Shown: positions 13,665-27,232 of the stretch, piece by piece
How positions within the stretch are numbered: position 1 is the first letter of the stretch
How the letters are laid out: each line of letters opens with the position of its first letter
From: Siphonodentalium dalli
Lineage: Eukaryota; Mollusca; Scaphopoda; Gadilida; Siphonodentaliidae
Direction of reading: 5' to 3'
DNA length: 64,000 nucleotides
NCBI GenBank assembly: GCA_032622095.1
Contig: CP136067.1
Coordinates: forward strand, 177,664,556 to 177,728,555
Notes under the pieces: generated by a model
Database searches by the model: none
Told to the model about the DNA's origin: nothing
What the model saw: only the letters and a program-made list of their open reading frames with translations
Made by a program: the position numbers and the translations under genes

Positions 13665-14145
13665 CTACCTTCCCAGAGGCAGAAATGGTGCAAAGTGTAA
13701 AAGGAAGACACTGACAGGTAAACTTTAGTTTGTTTATGCTGGTGGAATCCTTTGAAATGCCTGCAGCTTGGACCTCCTGAAGTAACCATGTTATGTCATC
13801 TTTTAATAAGTTGATAATTAATCGTGTGCTTTATATCTACATTTAAATATATACAGTAAATATGTGGAACTTTAACTACATTACTCACAGCTGTGTATCT
13901 TCACACTTTCCTATTTAAAAATCAATGACTCCCTTATCAACACATTTCGTTGTAACCGTGAATGTATGAGCATATTTTGTATTCATCACATGTTTGTCTA
14001 TGATTGGAAAATAATCACAATTTAATTTGTATCTGTGTAAACAAACTGAGTCTGTCATAGCCTTTCATGTAGTTTAGAATGCCTCAATAATTGTCATTTG
14101 CATCGTTTTCCCAACTCACAGTGATATGGACATCAGAAAAAGTTT

Positions 14146-14971
14146 TTGAGAACTTTCAGGGTATCTCCTGATACCTTCGAAAAGTTGTATAACAACGTGA
14201 AGGAATCACTTGTCAATGAGCCAACTCCTTCTGCGAAACCACCCACTGAACCACAGAAGTTGGCCACATTTTTAAAATATGCTGGGTCTAATGAGACAAT
14301 CAACCAGATTAGCACACTCTTCAGAGTAACTGAGTCATCTGTGGTTAGAGCCTGCAGAACGGGGTTATTAATGCTATTCTTGACACTATGCGTCATAAAA
14401 TGATCAGATGACCGGATACTTGTGATTATGCGGACATCAGCGAGAGATTAGAAGCTGTCGGTCATCCAGGTATCCCCAAGGTTATTGTGGCCCTGGACGG
14501 CAGTCACATCCCAAGTGTTCGTCCGTCTCAAGGTCCTGATGATTTTTCAACCGGAAGCAGTATCATTCAATTGTGTTACAATGCGTTTGTGATGACAGTG
14601 GGTGTTCATAGATGTCAGTGTTGGTATGCCAGGACAAATGCATGATGAGAAAATCTTTACTTGGGGATGCTGCTTATCCACTGGTCGATCGGATCATGAC
14701 ACCCTATCGGGATAATGGACACCTGTCTACGAAAGAAACTAAGTTCAACACAGTTCATTCATCAAAGCGTCAACTAATAGAGAGGGAATTTGGTTTTCTG
14801 AAAAACCGTTTTAATAGTTTAATGCACTGTGTGAACATAACGGATTTGTCCGAGTTATCAGAATTTGTGTTGGCCTGTTGTATTCTGCACAACTTTCTTA
14901 AACAAAACAATGATGATGTTTGTACATACAGCCAGTCACTTCCGAACGCCAGCCATCTGAATCTGTTCTAA
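14146..14971 (+). pseudogene. Harbinger relic monomer 12 (Ser variant, R tail)
   Basis: The body matches monomers 2, 4 and 8 (Leu form, TGA, FNSLMHC), but after about 14984 the tail is R-type (GGCAGAAATGG). The tail swap ends the 5238-bp register. Confidence 0.83.
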
Positions 14972-15452
14972 CTACCTTCCCAGAGGCAGAAATGGTGCAA
15001 AGTGTAAAAGGAAGACACTGACAGGTAAACTTTAGTTTGTTTATGCTGGTGGAATCCTTTGAAATGCCTGCAGCTTGGACCTCCTGAAGTAACCATGTTA
15101 TGTCATCTTTTAATAAGTTGATAATTAATCGTGTGCTTTATATCTACATTTAAATATATACAGTAAATATGTGGAACTTTAACTACATTACTCACAGCTG
15201 TGTATCTTCACACTTTCCTATTTAAAAATCAATGACTCCCTTATCAACATATTTCGTTGTAACCGTGAATGTATAAGCATATTTTGTATTCATCACATGT
15301 TTGTCTATGATTGGAAAATAATCACAATTTAATTTGTATCTGTGTAAACAAACTGAGTCTGTCATAGCCTTTCATGTAGTTTAGAATGCCTCAATAATTG
15401 TCATTTGCATCGTTTTCCCAACTCACAGTGATATGGACATCAGAAAAAGTTT

Positions 15453-16354
15453 TTGAGAACTTTCAGGGTATCTCCTGATACCTTCGAAAAGTTGTATAAC
15501 AACGTGAAGGAATCACTTGTCAATGAACCAACTCCTTCTGCGAAACCACCCACTGAACCACAGAAGTTGGCCACATTTTAAAAATATGCTGGGTCTAATG
15601 AGACAATCAACCAGATTAGCACACTCTTCAGAGTAACTGAGTCATCTGTGGTTAGAGCCTGCAGAACGGGGTTATTAATGCTATTCTTGAAACTATGCGT
15701 CAGAAAATGATCAGATGGCCGGATACTTGTGATTATGCGGACATCAGCGAGGGATAAGAAGCTGTCGGTCATCCAGGTATCCCCCAAGGTTATTGTGGCC
15801 CTGGACGGCAGTCACATCCCAAGTGTTCGTCCGTCCCAAGGTCCTGATGATTTTTCAACCGGAAGCAGTATCATTCAATTGTGTTACAATGCGTGTGTGA
15901 TGACAGTGGGTGTTCATAGATGTCAGTGTTGGTATGCCAGGACAAATGCATGATGAGAAAATCTTTACTTGGGGATGCTGCTTATCCACTGGTCGATTGG
16001 ATCATGACACCCTATCGGGATAATGGACACCTGTATACGAAAGAAACTAAGTTCAACATAGTTCATTCATCAAAGCGTCAGGTAATAGAGAGGGAATTTG
16101 GTTTTCTGAAAAACCATTTTAATAGGTTAATGCATTGTGTGAACATAACGAATTTGTCTGAGTTATCAGAATTTGTGTTGGCCTGTTGTATTCTGCACAA
16201 CTTTCTTAAACAAAACAATGATGTTTGTTTGGACATACAGCCAGTCACTTCCGATAGCCAGCCATCTGAATCTGTTATAACTACCTTCCCAGAGACAGAA
16301 CTAGGCAGAGATGGTGCCAAGTGTAAAAGGAAGACACTGACAGATAAACTTTAG
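15453..16354 (+). pseudogene. Harbinger relic monomer 13 (W class)
   Basis: W-class unit with a Ser-to-Tyr change (GHLYTKE) and PETEL instead of PEAEL. The 144-codon C-terminal frame is open. The 15-bp deletion of monomers 5 and 9 is absent, so this is a different W lineage in the same slot. Confidence 0.84.
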
Positions 16355-16771
16355 TTTGTTTATGCTGGTGGAATCCTTTGCAATGCATGTAGCTTCGGCC
16401 TCCTGAAGTCACCATGTCATGTCATCTTTTAATAAGTTGATAATTAATCGTGTGCTTTATATCGACATTTAAATATATACAGTAAATATGTGGAACTTTA
16501 ACTACATTACTCACAGCTGTGTATCTTCACACTTTCCTATTTAAAAATCAATGACTCCCTTATCAACACATTTCGTTGTAACCGTGAATGTATAAGCATA
16601 TTTTGTATTCATCACATGTTTGTCTATGATTGGAAAATAATCACAATTTAATTTGTATCTGTGTAAACAAACTGAGTCTGTCATAGCCTTTCATGTAGTT
16701 TAGAATGCCTCAATAATTGTCATTTGCATCGTTTTCCCAACTCACAGTGATATGGACATCAGAACAAGTTT

Positions 16772-17600
16772 TTGAGAACTTTCAGGTTATCTCCTGATAC
16801 CTTCGAAAAGTTGTATAACAACGTGAAGGAATCACTTGTCAATGAGCCAACTCCTTCTGCGAAACCACCCACTGAACCACAGAAGTTGGCCACATTTTAA
16901 AAATATGCTGGGTCTAATGAGACAATCAACCAGATTAGCACACTCTTCAGAGTAACTGAGTCATCTGTGGTTAGAGCCTGCAGAACGGGGTTATTAATGT
17001 TATTCTTGAAACTATGCGTCAGAAAATGATCAGATGGCCGGATACTTGAGATTATGCGGACATCAGCGACAGATTAGAAGCTGTCGGTCATCCAGGTATC
17101 CCCAAGGTTATTGTGGCCCTGGACGGCAGTCACATCATCCCAAGTGTTCGTCCGTCTCAAGGTCCTGATGATTTTTCAACCGGAAGCAGTATCATTCAAT
17201 TGTGTTACAATGCGTTTGTGATGACAGTGGGTGTTCATAGATGTCAGTGTTGGTATGCCAGGACAAATGCATGATGAGAAAATCTTTACTTGGGGATGCT
17301 GCTTATCCACTGGTCGATCGGATCATGACACCCTATCGGGATAATGGACACCTGTCTACGAAAGAAACTAAGTTCAACACAGTTCATTCGTCAAAGCGTC
17401 AACTAATAGAGAGGGAATTTGGTTTTCTGAAAAACCGTTTTAATAGGTTAATGCACTGTGTGAACATAACGGATTTGTCCGAGTTATCAGAATTTGTGTT
17501 GGCCTGTTGTATTCTGCACAACTTTCTTAAACAAAACAATGATGATGTTTGTACATACAGCCAGTCACTTCCGAACGCCAGCCATCAGAATCTGTTCTAA
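16772..17600 (+). pseudogene. Harbinger relic monomer 14 (R class, ATC insertion)
   Basis: Has AGAACAAG just before the N-terminal piece, SHIIPS, the TGA at the Cys codon and SHQNLF. It corresponds to monomer 10 at +5244. Confidence 0.83.
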
Positions 17601-18081
17601 CTACCTTCCCAGAGGCAGAAATGGTGCAAAGTGTAAAAGGAAGACACTGACAGGTAAACTTTAGTTTGTTTATGCTGGTGGAATCCTTTGAAATGCCTGC
17701 AGCTTGGACCTCCTGAAGTAACCATGTTACGTCATCTTTTAATAAGTTGATAATTAATCGTGTGCTTTATATCTACATTTAAATATATACAGTAAATATG
17801 TGGAACTTTAACTACATTACTCACAGCTGTGTATCTTCACACTTTCCTATTTAAAAATCAATGACTCCCTTATCAACACATTTCGTTGTAACCGTGAATG
17901 TATAAGCATATTTTGTATTCATCACATGTTTGTCTATGATTGGAAAATAATCACAATTTAATTTGTATCTGTGTAAACAAACTGAGTCTGTCATAGCCTT
18001 TCATGTAGTTTAGAATGCCTCAATAATTGTCATTTGCATCGTTTTCCCAACTCACAGTGATATGGACATCAGAAAAAGTTT

Positions 18082-18908
18082 TTGAGAACTTTCAGGGTAT
18101 CTCCTGATACCTTCGAAAAGTTGTATAACAACGTGAAGGAATCACTTGTCAATGAGCCAACTCCTTCTGCGAAACCACCCACTGAACCACAGAAGTTGGC
18201 CACATTTTAAAAATATGCTGGGTCTAATGAGACAATCAACCAGATTAGCACACTCTTCAGAGTAACTGAGTCATCTGTGGTTAGAGCCTGCAGAACGGGG
18301 TTATTAATGCTATTCTTGAAACTATGCGTCAGAAAATGATCAGATGGCCGGATACTTGTGATTATGCGGACATCAGCGAGGGATAAGAAGCTGTCGGTCA
18401 TCCAGGTATCCCCCAAGGTTATTGTGGCCCTGGACGGCAGTCACATCCCAAGTGTTCGTCCGTCCCAAGGTCCTGATGATTTTTCAACCGGAAGCAGTAT
18501 CATTCAATTGTGTTACAATGCGTGTGTGATGACAGTGGGTGTTCATAGATGTCAGTGTTGGTATGCCAGGACAAATGCATGATGAGAAAATCTTTACTTG
18601 GGGATGCTGCTTATCCACTGGTCGATCGGATCATGACACCCTATCGGGATAATGGACACCTGTCTACGAAAGAAACTAAGTTCAACACAGTTCATTCATC
18701 AAAGCGTCAACTAATAGAGAGGGAATTTGGTTTTCTGAAAAACCGTTTTAATAGGTTAATGCACTGTGTGAACATAACGGATTTGTCCGAGTTATCAGAA
18801 TTTGTGTTGGCCTGTTGTATTCTGCACAACTTTCTTAAACAAAACAATGATGATGTTTGTACATACAGCCAGTCACTTCCGAACGCCAGCCATCTGAATC
18901 TGTTCTAA
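18082..18908 (+). pseudogene. Harbinger relic monomer 15 (R class)
   Basis: Matches monomer 11 at +5244, including the spacer GTATGAGC variant and both upstream stops. Confidence 0.83.
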
Positions 18909-19389
18909 CTACCTTCCCAGAGGCAGAAATGGTGCAAAGTGTAAAAGGAAGACACTGACAGGTAAACTTTAGTTTGTTTATGCTGGTGGAATCCTTTGAA
19001 ATGCCTGCAGCTTGGACCTCCTGAAGTAACCATGTTATGTCATCTTTTAATAAGTTGATAATTAATCGTGTGCTTTATATCTACATTTAAATATATACAG
19101 TAAATATGTGGAACTTTAACTACATTACTCACAGCTGTGTATCTTCACACTTTCCTATTTAAAAATCAATGACTCCCTTATCAACACATTTCGTTGTAAC
19201 CGTGAATGTATGAGCATATTTTGTATTCATCACATGTTTGTCTATGATTGGAAAATAATCACAATTTAATTTGTATCTGTGTAAACAAACTGAGTCTGTC
19301 ATAGCCTTTCATGTAGTTTAGAATGCCTCAATAATTGTCATTTGCATCGTTTTCCCAACTCACAGTGATATGGACATCAGAAAAAGTTT

Positions 19390-20215
19390 TTGAGAACTTT
19401 CAGGGTATCTCCTGATACCTTCGAAAAGTTGTATAACAACGTGAAGGAATCACTTGTCAATGAGCCAACTCCTTCTGCGAAACCACCCACTGAACCACAG
19501 AAGTTGGCCACATTTTTAAAATATGCTGGGTCTAATGAGACAATCAACCAGATTAGCACACTCTTCAGAGTAACTGAGTCATCTGTGGTTAGAGCCTGCA
19601 GAACGGGGTTATTAATGCTATTCTTGACACTATGCGTCATAAAATGATCAGATGACCGGATACTTGTGATTATGCGGACATCAGCGAGAGATTAGAAGCT
19701 GTCGGTCATCCAGGTATCCCCAAGGTTATTGTGGCCCTGGACGGCAGTCACATCCCAAGTGTTCGTCCGTCTCAAGGTCCTGATGATTTTTCAACCGGAA
19801 GCAGTATCATTCAATTGTGTTACAATGCGTTTGTGATGACAGTGGGTGTTCATAGATGTCAGTGTTGGTATGCCAGGACAAATGCATGATGAGAAAATCT
19901 TTACTTGGGGATGCTGCTTATCCACTGGTCGATCGGATCATGACACCCTATCGGGATAATGGACACCTGTCTACGAAAGAAACTAAGTTCAACACAGTTC
20001 ATTCATCAAAGCGTCAACTAATAGAGAGGGAATTTGGTTTTCTGAAAAACCGTTTTAATAGTTTAATGCACTGTGTGAACATAACGGATTTGTCCGAGTT
20101 ATCAGAATTTGTGTTGGCCTGTTGTATTCTGCACAACTTTCTTAAACAAAACAATGATGATGTTTGTACATACAGCCAGTCACTTCCGAACGCCAGCCAT
20201 CTGAATCTGTTCTAA
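19390..20215 (+). pseudogene. Harbinger relic monomer 16 (Ser variant, R tail)
   Basis: Matches monomer 12 at +5244: Leu form, TGA before CCGGATACTT, FNSLMHC and R-type tail. Its spacer shares CAACATATTTCG with monomer 12. Confidence 0.83.
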
Positions 20216-20696
20216 CTACCTTCCCAGAGGCAGAAATGGTGCAAAGTGTAAAAGGAAGACACTGACAGGTAAACTTTAGTTTGTTTATGCTGGTGGAATC
20301 CTTTGAAATGCCTGCAGCTTGGACCTCCTGAAGTAACCATGTTATGTCATCTTTTAATAAGTTGATAATTAATCGTGTGCTTTATATCTACATTTAAATA
20401 TATACAGTAAATATGTGGAACTTTAACTACATTACTCACAGCTGTGTATCTTCACACTTTCCTATTTAAAAATCAATGACTCCCTTATCAACATATTTCG
20501 TTGTAACCGTGAATGTATAAGCATATTTTGTATTCATCACATGTTTGTCTATGATTGGAAAATAATCACAATTTAATTTGTATCTGTGTAAACAAACTGA
20601 GTCTGTCATAGCCTTTCATGTAGTTTAGAATGCCTCAATAATTGTCATTTGCATCGTTTTCCCAACTCACAGTGATATGGACATCAGAAAAAGTTT

Positions 20697-21598
20697 TTGA
20701 GAACTTTCAGGGTATCTCCTGATACCTTCGAAAAGTTGTATAACAACGTGAAGGAATCACTTGTCAATGAACCAACTCCTTCTGCGAAACCACCCACTGA
20801 ACCACAGAAGTTGGCCACATTTTAAAAATATGCTGGGTCTAATGAGACAATCAACCAGATTAGCACACTCTTCAGAGTAACTGAGTCATCTGTGGTTAGA
20901 GCCTGCAGAACGGGGTTATTAATGCTATTCTTGAAACTATGCGTCAGAAAATGATCAGATGGCCGGATACTTGTGATTATGCGGACATCAGCGAGGGATA
21001 AGAAGCTGTCGGTCATCCAGGTATCCCCCAAGGTTATTGTGGCCCTGGACGGCAGTCACATCCCAAGTGTTCGTCCGTCCCAAGGTCCTGATGATTTTTC
21101 AACCGGAAGCAGTATCATTCAATTGTGTTACAATGCGTGTGTGATGACAGTGGGTGTTCATAGATGTCAGTGTTGGTATGCCAGGACAAATGCATGATGA
21201 GAAAATCTTTACTTGGGGATGCTGCTTATCCACTGGTCGATTGGATCATGACACCCTATCGGGATAATGGACACCTGTATACGAAAGAAACTAAGTTCAA
21301 CATAGTTCATTCATCAAAGCGTCAGGTAATAGAGAGGGAATTTGGTTTTCTGAAAAACCATTTTAATAGGTTAATGCATTGTGTGAACATAACGAATTTG
21401 TCTGAGTTATCAGAATTTGTGTTGGCCTGTTGTATTCTGCACAACTTTCTTAAACAAAACAATGATGTTTGTTTGGACATACAGCCAGTCACTTCCGATA
21501 GCCAGCCATCTGAATCTGTTATAACTACCTTCCCAGAGACAGAACTAGGCAGAGATGGTGCCAAGTGTAAAAGGAAGACACTGACAGATAAACTTTAG
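20697..21598 (+). pseudogene. Harbinger relic monomer 17 (W class)
   Basis: Matches monomer 13 at +5244 with the GHLYTKE and PETEL variants and the 144-codon open C-terminus. Confidence 0.84.
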
Positions 21599-22015
21599 TT
21601 TGTTTATGCTGGTGGAATCCTTTGCAATGCATGTAGCTTCGGCCTCCTGAAGTCACCATGTCATGTCATCTTTTAATAAGTTGATAATTAATCGTGTGCT
21701 TTATATCGACATTTAAATATATACAGTAAATATGTGGAACTTTAACTACATTACTCACAGCTGTGTATCTTCACACTTTCCTATTTAAAAATCAATGACT
21801 CCCTTATCAACACATTTCGTTGTAACCGTGAATGTATAAGCATATTTTGTATTCATCACATGTTTGTCTATGATTGGAAAATAATCACAATTTAATTTGT
21901 ATCTGTGTAAACAAACTGAGTCTGTCATAGCCTTTCATGTAGTTTAGAATGCCTCAATAATTGTCATTTGCATCGTTTTCCCAACTCACAGTGATATGGA
22001 CATCAGAACAAGTTT

Positions 22016-22841
22016 TTGAGAACTTTCAGGTTATCTCCTGATACCTTCGAAAAGTTGTATAACAACGTGAAGGAATCACTTGTCAATGAGCCAACTCCTT
22101 CTGCGAAACCACCCACTGAACCACAGAAGTTGGCCACATTTTAAAAATATGCTGGGTCTAATGAGACAATCAACCAGATTAGCACACTCTTCAGAGTAAC
22201 TGAGTCATCTGTGGTTAGAGCCTGCAGAACAGGGTTATTAATGCTATTCTTGACACTATGCGTCATAAAATGATCAGATTGCCGGATACTTGTGATTATG
22301 CGGACATCAGCGAGAGATTAGAAGCTGTCGGTCATCCAGGTATCCCCAAGGTTATTGTGGCCCTGGACGGCAGTCACATCCCAAGTGTTCGTCCGTCTCA
22401 AGGTCCTGATGATTTTTCAACCGGAAGCAGTATCATTCAATTGTGTTACAATGCGTTTGTGATGACAGTGGGTGTTCATAGATGTCAGTGTTGGTATGCC
22501 AGGACAAATGCATGATGAGAAAATCTTTACTTGGGGATGCTGCTTATCCACTGGTCGATCGGATCATGACACCCTATCGGGATAATGGACACCTGTCTAC
22601 GAAAGAAACTAAGTTCAACACAGTTCATTCATCAAAGCGTCAACTAATAGAGAGGGAATTTGGTTTTCTGAAAAACCGTTTTAATAGGTTAATGCACTGT
22701 GTGAACATAACGGATTTGTCCGAGTTATCAGAATTTGTGTTGGCCTGTTGTATTCTGCACAACTTTCTTAAACAAAACAATGATGATGTTTGTACATACA
22801 GCCAGTCACTTCCGAACGCCAGCCATCTGAATCTGTTCTAA
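22016..22841 (+). pseudogene. Harbinger relic monomer 18 (R class, open first-Asp frame)
   Basis: First unit whose MRHKMIRLPD frame (22258-22515) runs open through DISERLEAVGHP and DGSHIP. The 5244-bp register breaks near 22231 (CAGAACAGGG here against CAGAACGGGG in monomer 14). Confidence 0.83.
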
Positions 22842-23322
22842 CTACCTTCCCAGAGGCAGAAATGGTGCAAAGTGTAAAAGGAAGACACTGACAGGTAAAC
22901 TTTAGTTTGTTTATGCTGGTGGAATCCTTTGAAATGCCTGCAGCTTGGACCTCCTGAAGTAACCATGTTATGTCATCTTTTAATAAGTTGATAATTAATC
23001 GTGTGCTTTATATCTACATTTAAATATATACAGTAAATATGTGGAACTTTAACTACATTACTCACAGCTGTGTATCTTCACACTTTCCTATTTAAAAATC
23101 AATGACTCCCTTATCAACACATTTCGTTGTAACCGTGAATGTATAAGCATATTTTGTATTCATCACATGTTTGTCTATGATTGGAAAATAATCACAATTT
23201 AATTTGTATCTGTGTAAACAAACTGAGTCTGTCATAGCCTTTCATGTAGTTTAGAATGCCTCAATAATTGTCATTTGCATCGTTTTCCCAACTCACAGTG
23301 ATATGGACATCAGAAAAAGTTT

Positions 23323-24200
23323 TTGAGAACTTTCAGGGTATCTCCTGATACCTTCGAAAAGTTGTATAACAACGTGAAGGAATCACTTGTCAATGAGCCA
23401 ACTCCTTCTGCGAAACCACCCACTGAACCACAGAAGTTGGCCACATTTTAAAAATATGCTGGGTCTAATGAGACAATCAACCAGATTAGCACACTCTTCA
23501 GAGTAACTGAGTCATCTGTGGTTAGAGCCTGCAGAACGGGGTTATTAATGCTATTCTTGAAACTATGCGTCAGAAAATGATCAGATGGCCGGATACTTGT
23601 GATTATGCGGACATCAGCGAGGGATAAGAAGCTGTCGGTCATCCAGGTATCCCCCAAGGTTATTGTGGCCCTGGACGGCAGTCACATCCCAAGTGTTCGT
23701 CCGTCCCAAGGTCCTGATGATTTTTCAACCGGAAGCAGTATCATTCAATTGTGTTACAATGCGTGTGTGATGACAGTGGGTGTTCATAGATGTCAGTGTT
23801 GGTATGCCAGGACAAATGCATGATGAGAAAATCTTTACTTGGGGATGCTGCTTATCCACTGGTCGATTGGATCATGACACCCTATCGGGATAATGGACAC
23901 CTGTCTACGAAAGAAACTAAGTTCAACATAGTTCATTCATCAAAGCGTCAGGTAATAGAGAGGGAATTTGGTTTTCTGAAAAACCATTTTAATAGGTTAA
24001 TGCATTGTGTGAACATAACGAATTTGTCTGAGTTATCAGAATTTGTGTTGGCCTGTTGTATTCTGCACAACTTTCTTAAACAAAACAATGATGTTTGTTT
24101 GGACATACAGCCAGTCACTTCCGAACGCCAGCCATCTGAATCTGTTCTAACTACCTTCCCAGAGGCAGAAATGGTGCAAAGTGTAAAAGGAAGACACTGA
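23323..24200 (+). pseudogene. Harbinger relic monomer 19 (W body, R tail recombinant)
   Basis: The W-class body (DWIMTPY, LKNHF, DVCLDIQPV) switches to R-type near 24120 (TTCCGAACGCC, then GGCAGAAATGG). The open frame therefore stops at 136 codons. Confidence 0.83.
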
Positions 24201-24631
24201 CAGGTAAACTTTAGTTTGTTTATGCTGGTGGAATCCTTTGAAATGCCTGCAGCTTGGACCTCCTGAAGTAACCATGTTATGTCATCTTTTAATAAGTTGA
24301 TAATTAATCGTGTGCTTTATATCTACATTTAAATATATACAGTAAATATGTGGAACTTTAACTACATTACTCACAGCTGTGTATCTTCACACTTTCCTAT
24401 TTAAAAATCAATGACTCCCTTATCAACACATTTCGTTGTAACCGTGAATGTATAAGCATATTTTGTATTCATCACATGTTTGTCTATGATTGGAAAATAA
24501 TCACAATTTAATTTGTATCTGTGTAAACAAACTGAGTCTGTCATAGCCTTTCATGTAGTTTAGAATGCCTCAATAATTGTCATTTGCATCGTTTTCCCAA
24601 CTCACAGTGATATGGACATCAGAAAAAGTTT

Positions 24632-25508
24632 TTGAGAACTTTCAGGGTATCTCCTGATACCTTCGAAAAGTTGTATAACAACGTGAAGGAATCACTTGTC
24701 AATGAACCAACTCCTTCTGCGAAACCACCCACTGAACCACAGAAGTTGGCCACATTTTAAAAATATGCTGGGTCTAATGAGACAATCAACCAGATTAGCA
24801 CACTCTTCAGAGTAACTGAGTCATCTGTGGTTAGAGCCTGCAGAACGGGGTTATTAATGCTATTCTTGAAACTATGCGTCAGAAAATGATCAGATGGCCG
24901 GATACTTGTGATTATGCGGACATCAGCGAGGGATAAGAAGGTATCCCCCCAAGGTTATTGTGGCCCTGGACGGCAGTCACATCCCAAGTGTTCGTCCGTC
25001 CCAAGGTCCTGATGATTTTTCAACCGGAAGCAGTATCATTCAATTGTGTTACAATGCGTGTGTGATGACAGTGGGTGTTCATAGATGTCAGTGTTGGTAT
25101 GCCAGGACAAATGCATGATGAGAAAATCTTTACTTGGGGATGCTGCTTATCCACTGGTCGATTGGATCATGATACCCTATCGGGATAATGGACACCTGTC
25201 TACGAAAGAAACTAAGTTCAACATAGTTCATTCATCAAAGCGTCAGGTAATAGAGAGGGAATTTGGTTTTCAGTAATAGGTTAATGCATTGTGTGAACAT
25301 AACGAATTTGTCTGAGTTATCAGAATTTGTGTTGGCCTGTTGTATTCTGCACAACTTTCTTAAACAAAACAATGATGTTTGTTTGGACATACAGCCAGTC
25401 ACTTCCGATAGCCAGCCATCTGAATCTGTTCTAACTACCTTCCCAGAGACAGAACTAGGCAGAGATGGTGCCAAGTGTAAAAGGAAGACACTGACAGATA
25501 AACTTTAG
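24632..25508 (+). pseudogene. Harbinger relic monomer 20 (W class, 11-bp deletion)
   Basis: An 11-bp deletion near 25271 removes the LKNHF segment just after EREFGF and splits the C-terminal region into two frames (25085-25276 and 25263-25508). It also has a 15-bp deletion upstream and a run of six C at 24943-24950. Confidence 0.83.
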
Positions 25509-25925
25509 TTTGTTTATGCTGGTGGAATCCTTTGCAATGCATGTAGCTTCGGCCTCCTGAAGTCACCATGTCATGTCATCTTTTAATAAGTTGATAATTA
25601 ATCGTGTGCTTTATATCGACATTTAAATATATACAGTAAATATGTGGAACTTTAACTACATTACTCACAGCTGTGTATCTTCACACTTTCCTATTTAAAA
25701 ATCAATGACTCCCTTATCAACACATTTCGTTGTAACCGTGAATGTATAAGCATATTTTGTATTCATCACATGTTTGTCTATGATTGGAAAATAATCACAA
25801 TTTAATTTGTATCTGTGTAAACAAACTGAGTCTGTCATAGCCTTTCATGTAGTTTAGAATGCCTCAATAATTGTCATTTGCATCGTTTTCCCAACTCACA
25901 GTGATATGGACATCAGAACAAGTTT

Positions 25926-26751
25926 TTGAGAACTTTCAGGTTATCTCCTGATACCTTCGAAAAGTTGTATAACAACGTGAAGGAATCACTTGTCAATGAG
26001 CCAACTCCTTCTGCGAAACCACCCACTGAACCACAGAAGTTGGCCACATTTTAAAAATATGCTGGGTCTAATGAGACAATCAACCAGATTAGCACACTCT
26101 TCAGAGTAACTGAGTCATCTGTGGTTAGAGCCTGAAGAACGGGGTTATTAATGCTATTCTTGACACTATGCGTCATAAAATGATCAGATGGCCGGATAAT
26201 TGTGATTATGCGGACATCAGCGAGAGATTAGAAGCTGTCGGTCATCCAGGTATCCCCAAGGTTATTGTGGCCCTGGACGGCAGTCACATCCCAAGTGTTC
26301 GTCCGTCTCAAGGTCCTGATGATTTTTCAACCGGAAGCAGTATCATTCAATTGTGTTACAATGCGTTTGTGATGACAGTGGGTGTTCATAGATGTCAGTG
26401 TTGGTATGCCAGGACAAATGCATGATGAGAAAATCTTTACTTGGGGATGCTGCTTATCCACTGGTCGATCGGATCATGACACCCTATCGGGATAATGGAC
26501 ACCTGTCTACGAAAGAAACTAAGTTCAACACAGTTCATTCATCAAAGCGTCAACTAATAGAGAGGGAATTTGGTTTTCTGAAAAACCGTTTTAATAGGTT
26601 AATGCACTGTGTGAACATAACGGATTTGTCCGAGTTATCAGAATTTGTGTTGGCCTGTTGTATTCTGCACAACTTTCTTAAACAAAACAATGATGATGTT
26701 TGTACATACAGCCAGTCACTTCCGAACGCCAGCCATCTGAATCTGTTCTAA
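25926..26751 (+). pseudogene. Harbinger relic monomer 21 (R class)
   Basis: Has an open MRHKMIRWPD frame at 26168-26425 with Cys-to-Asn-type drift (PDNCDY). CCTGAAGAAC replaces CCTGCAGAAC, adding a TGA in the N-terminal frame. The C-terminus is R-class. Confidence 0.83.
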
Positions 26752-27232
26752 CTACCTTCCCAGAGGCAGAAATGGTGCAAAGTGTAAAAGGAAGACACTG
26801 ACAGGTAAACTTTAGTTTGTTTATGCTGGTGGAATCCTTTGAAATGCCTGCAGCTTGGACCTCCTGAAGTAACCATGTTATGTCATCTTTTAATAAGTTG
26901 ATAATTAATCGTGTGCTTTATATCTACATTTAAATATATACAGTAAATATGTGGAACTTTAACTACATTACTCACAGCTGTGTATCTTCACACTTTCCTA
27001 TTTAAAAATCAATGACTCCCTTATCAACACATTTCGTTGTAACCGTGAATGTATAAGCATATTTTGTATTCATCACATGTTTGTCTATGATTGGAAAATA
27101 ATCACAATTTAATTTGTATCTGTGTAAACAAACTGAGTCTGTCATAGCCTTTCATGTAGTTTAGAATGCCTCAATAATTGTCATTTGCATCGTTTTCCCA
27201 ACTCACAGTGATATGGACATCAGAAAAAGTTT

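Larger units (their letters stand above)
2395..14984 (+). repeat. Higher-order repeat, 5238-bp tetramer (about 2.4 copies)
   Basis: The anchors at 2829, 4136, 5439 and 6759 recur at +5238 (8067, 9374, 10677, 11997) and partly again (13305, 14612). Unit order is R, Ser-variant, W, R with ATC insertion. Copies are nearly identical; one difference I located is 6590 T against 11828 G. The match ends at the tail swap near 14984. Confidence 0.88.
11521..22230 (+). repeat. Higher-order repeat, 5244-bp tetramer (about two copies)
   Basis: Anchors 11997, 13305, 14612 and 15920 recur at +5244 (17241, 18549, 19856, 21164). Diagnostic shared variants are GTATGAGC (13968/19212), CAACATATTTCG, and GHLYTKE in the W unit. 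It overlaps the right part of the 5238-bp register. Confidence 0.86.

Noticed and set aside
16078-16320. Minus-strand 80-codon frame in some W units
   Set aside because: Antisense shadow of the W-class C-terminal region; present or absent through single substitutions.
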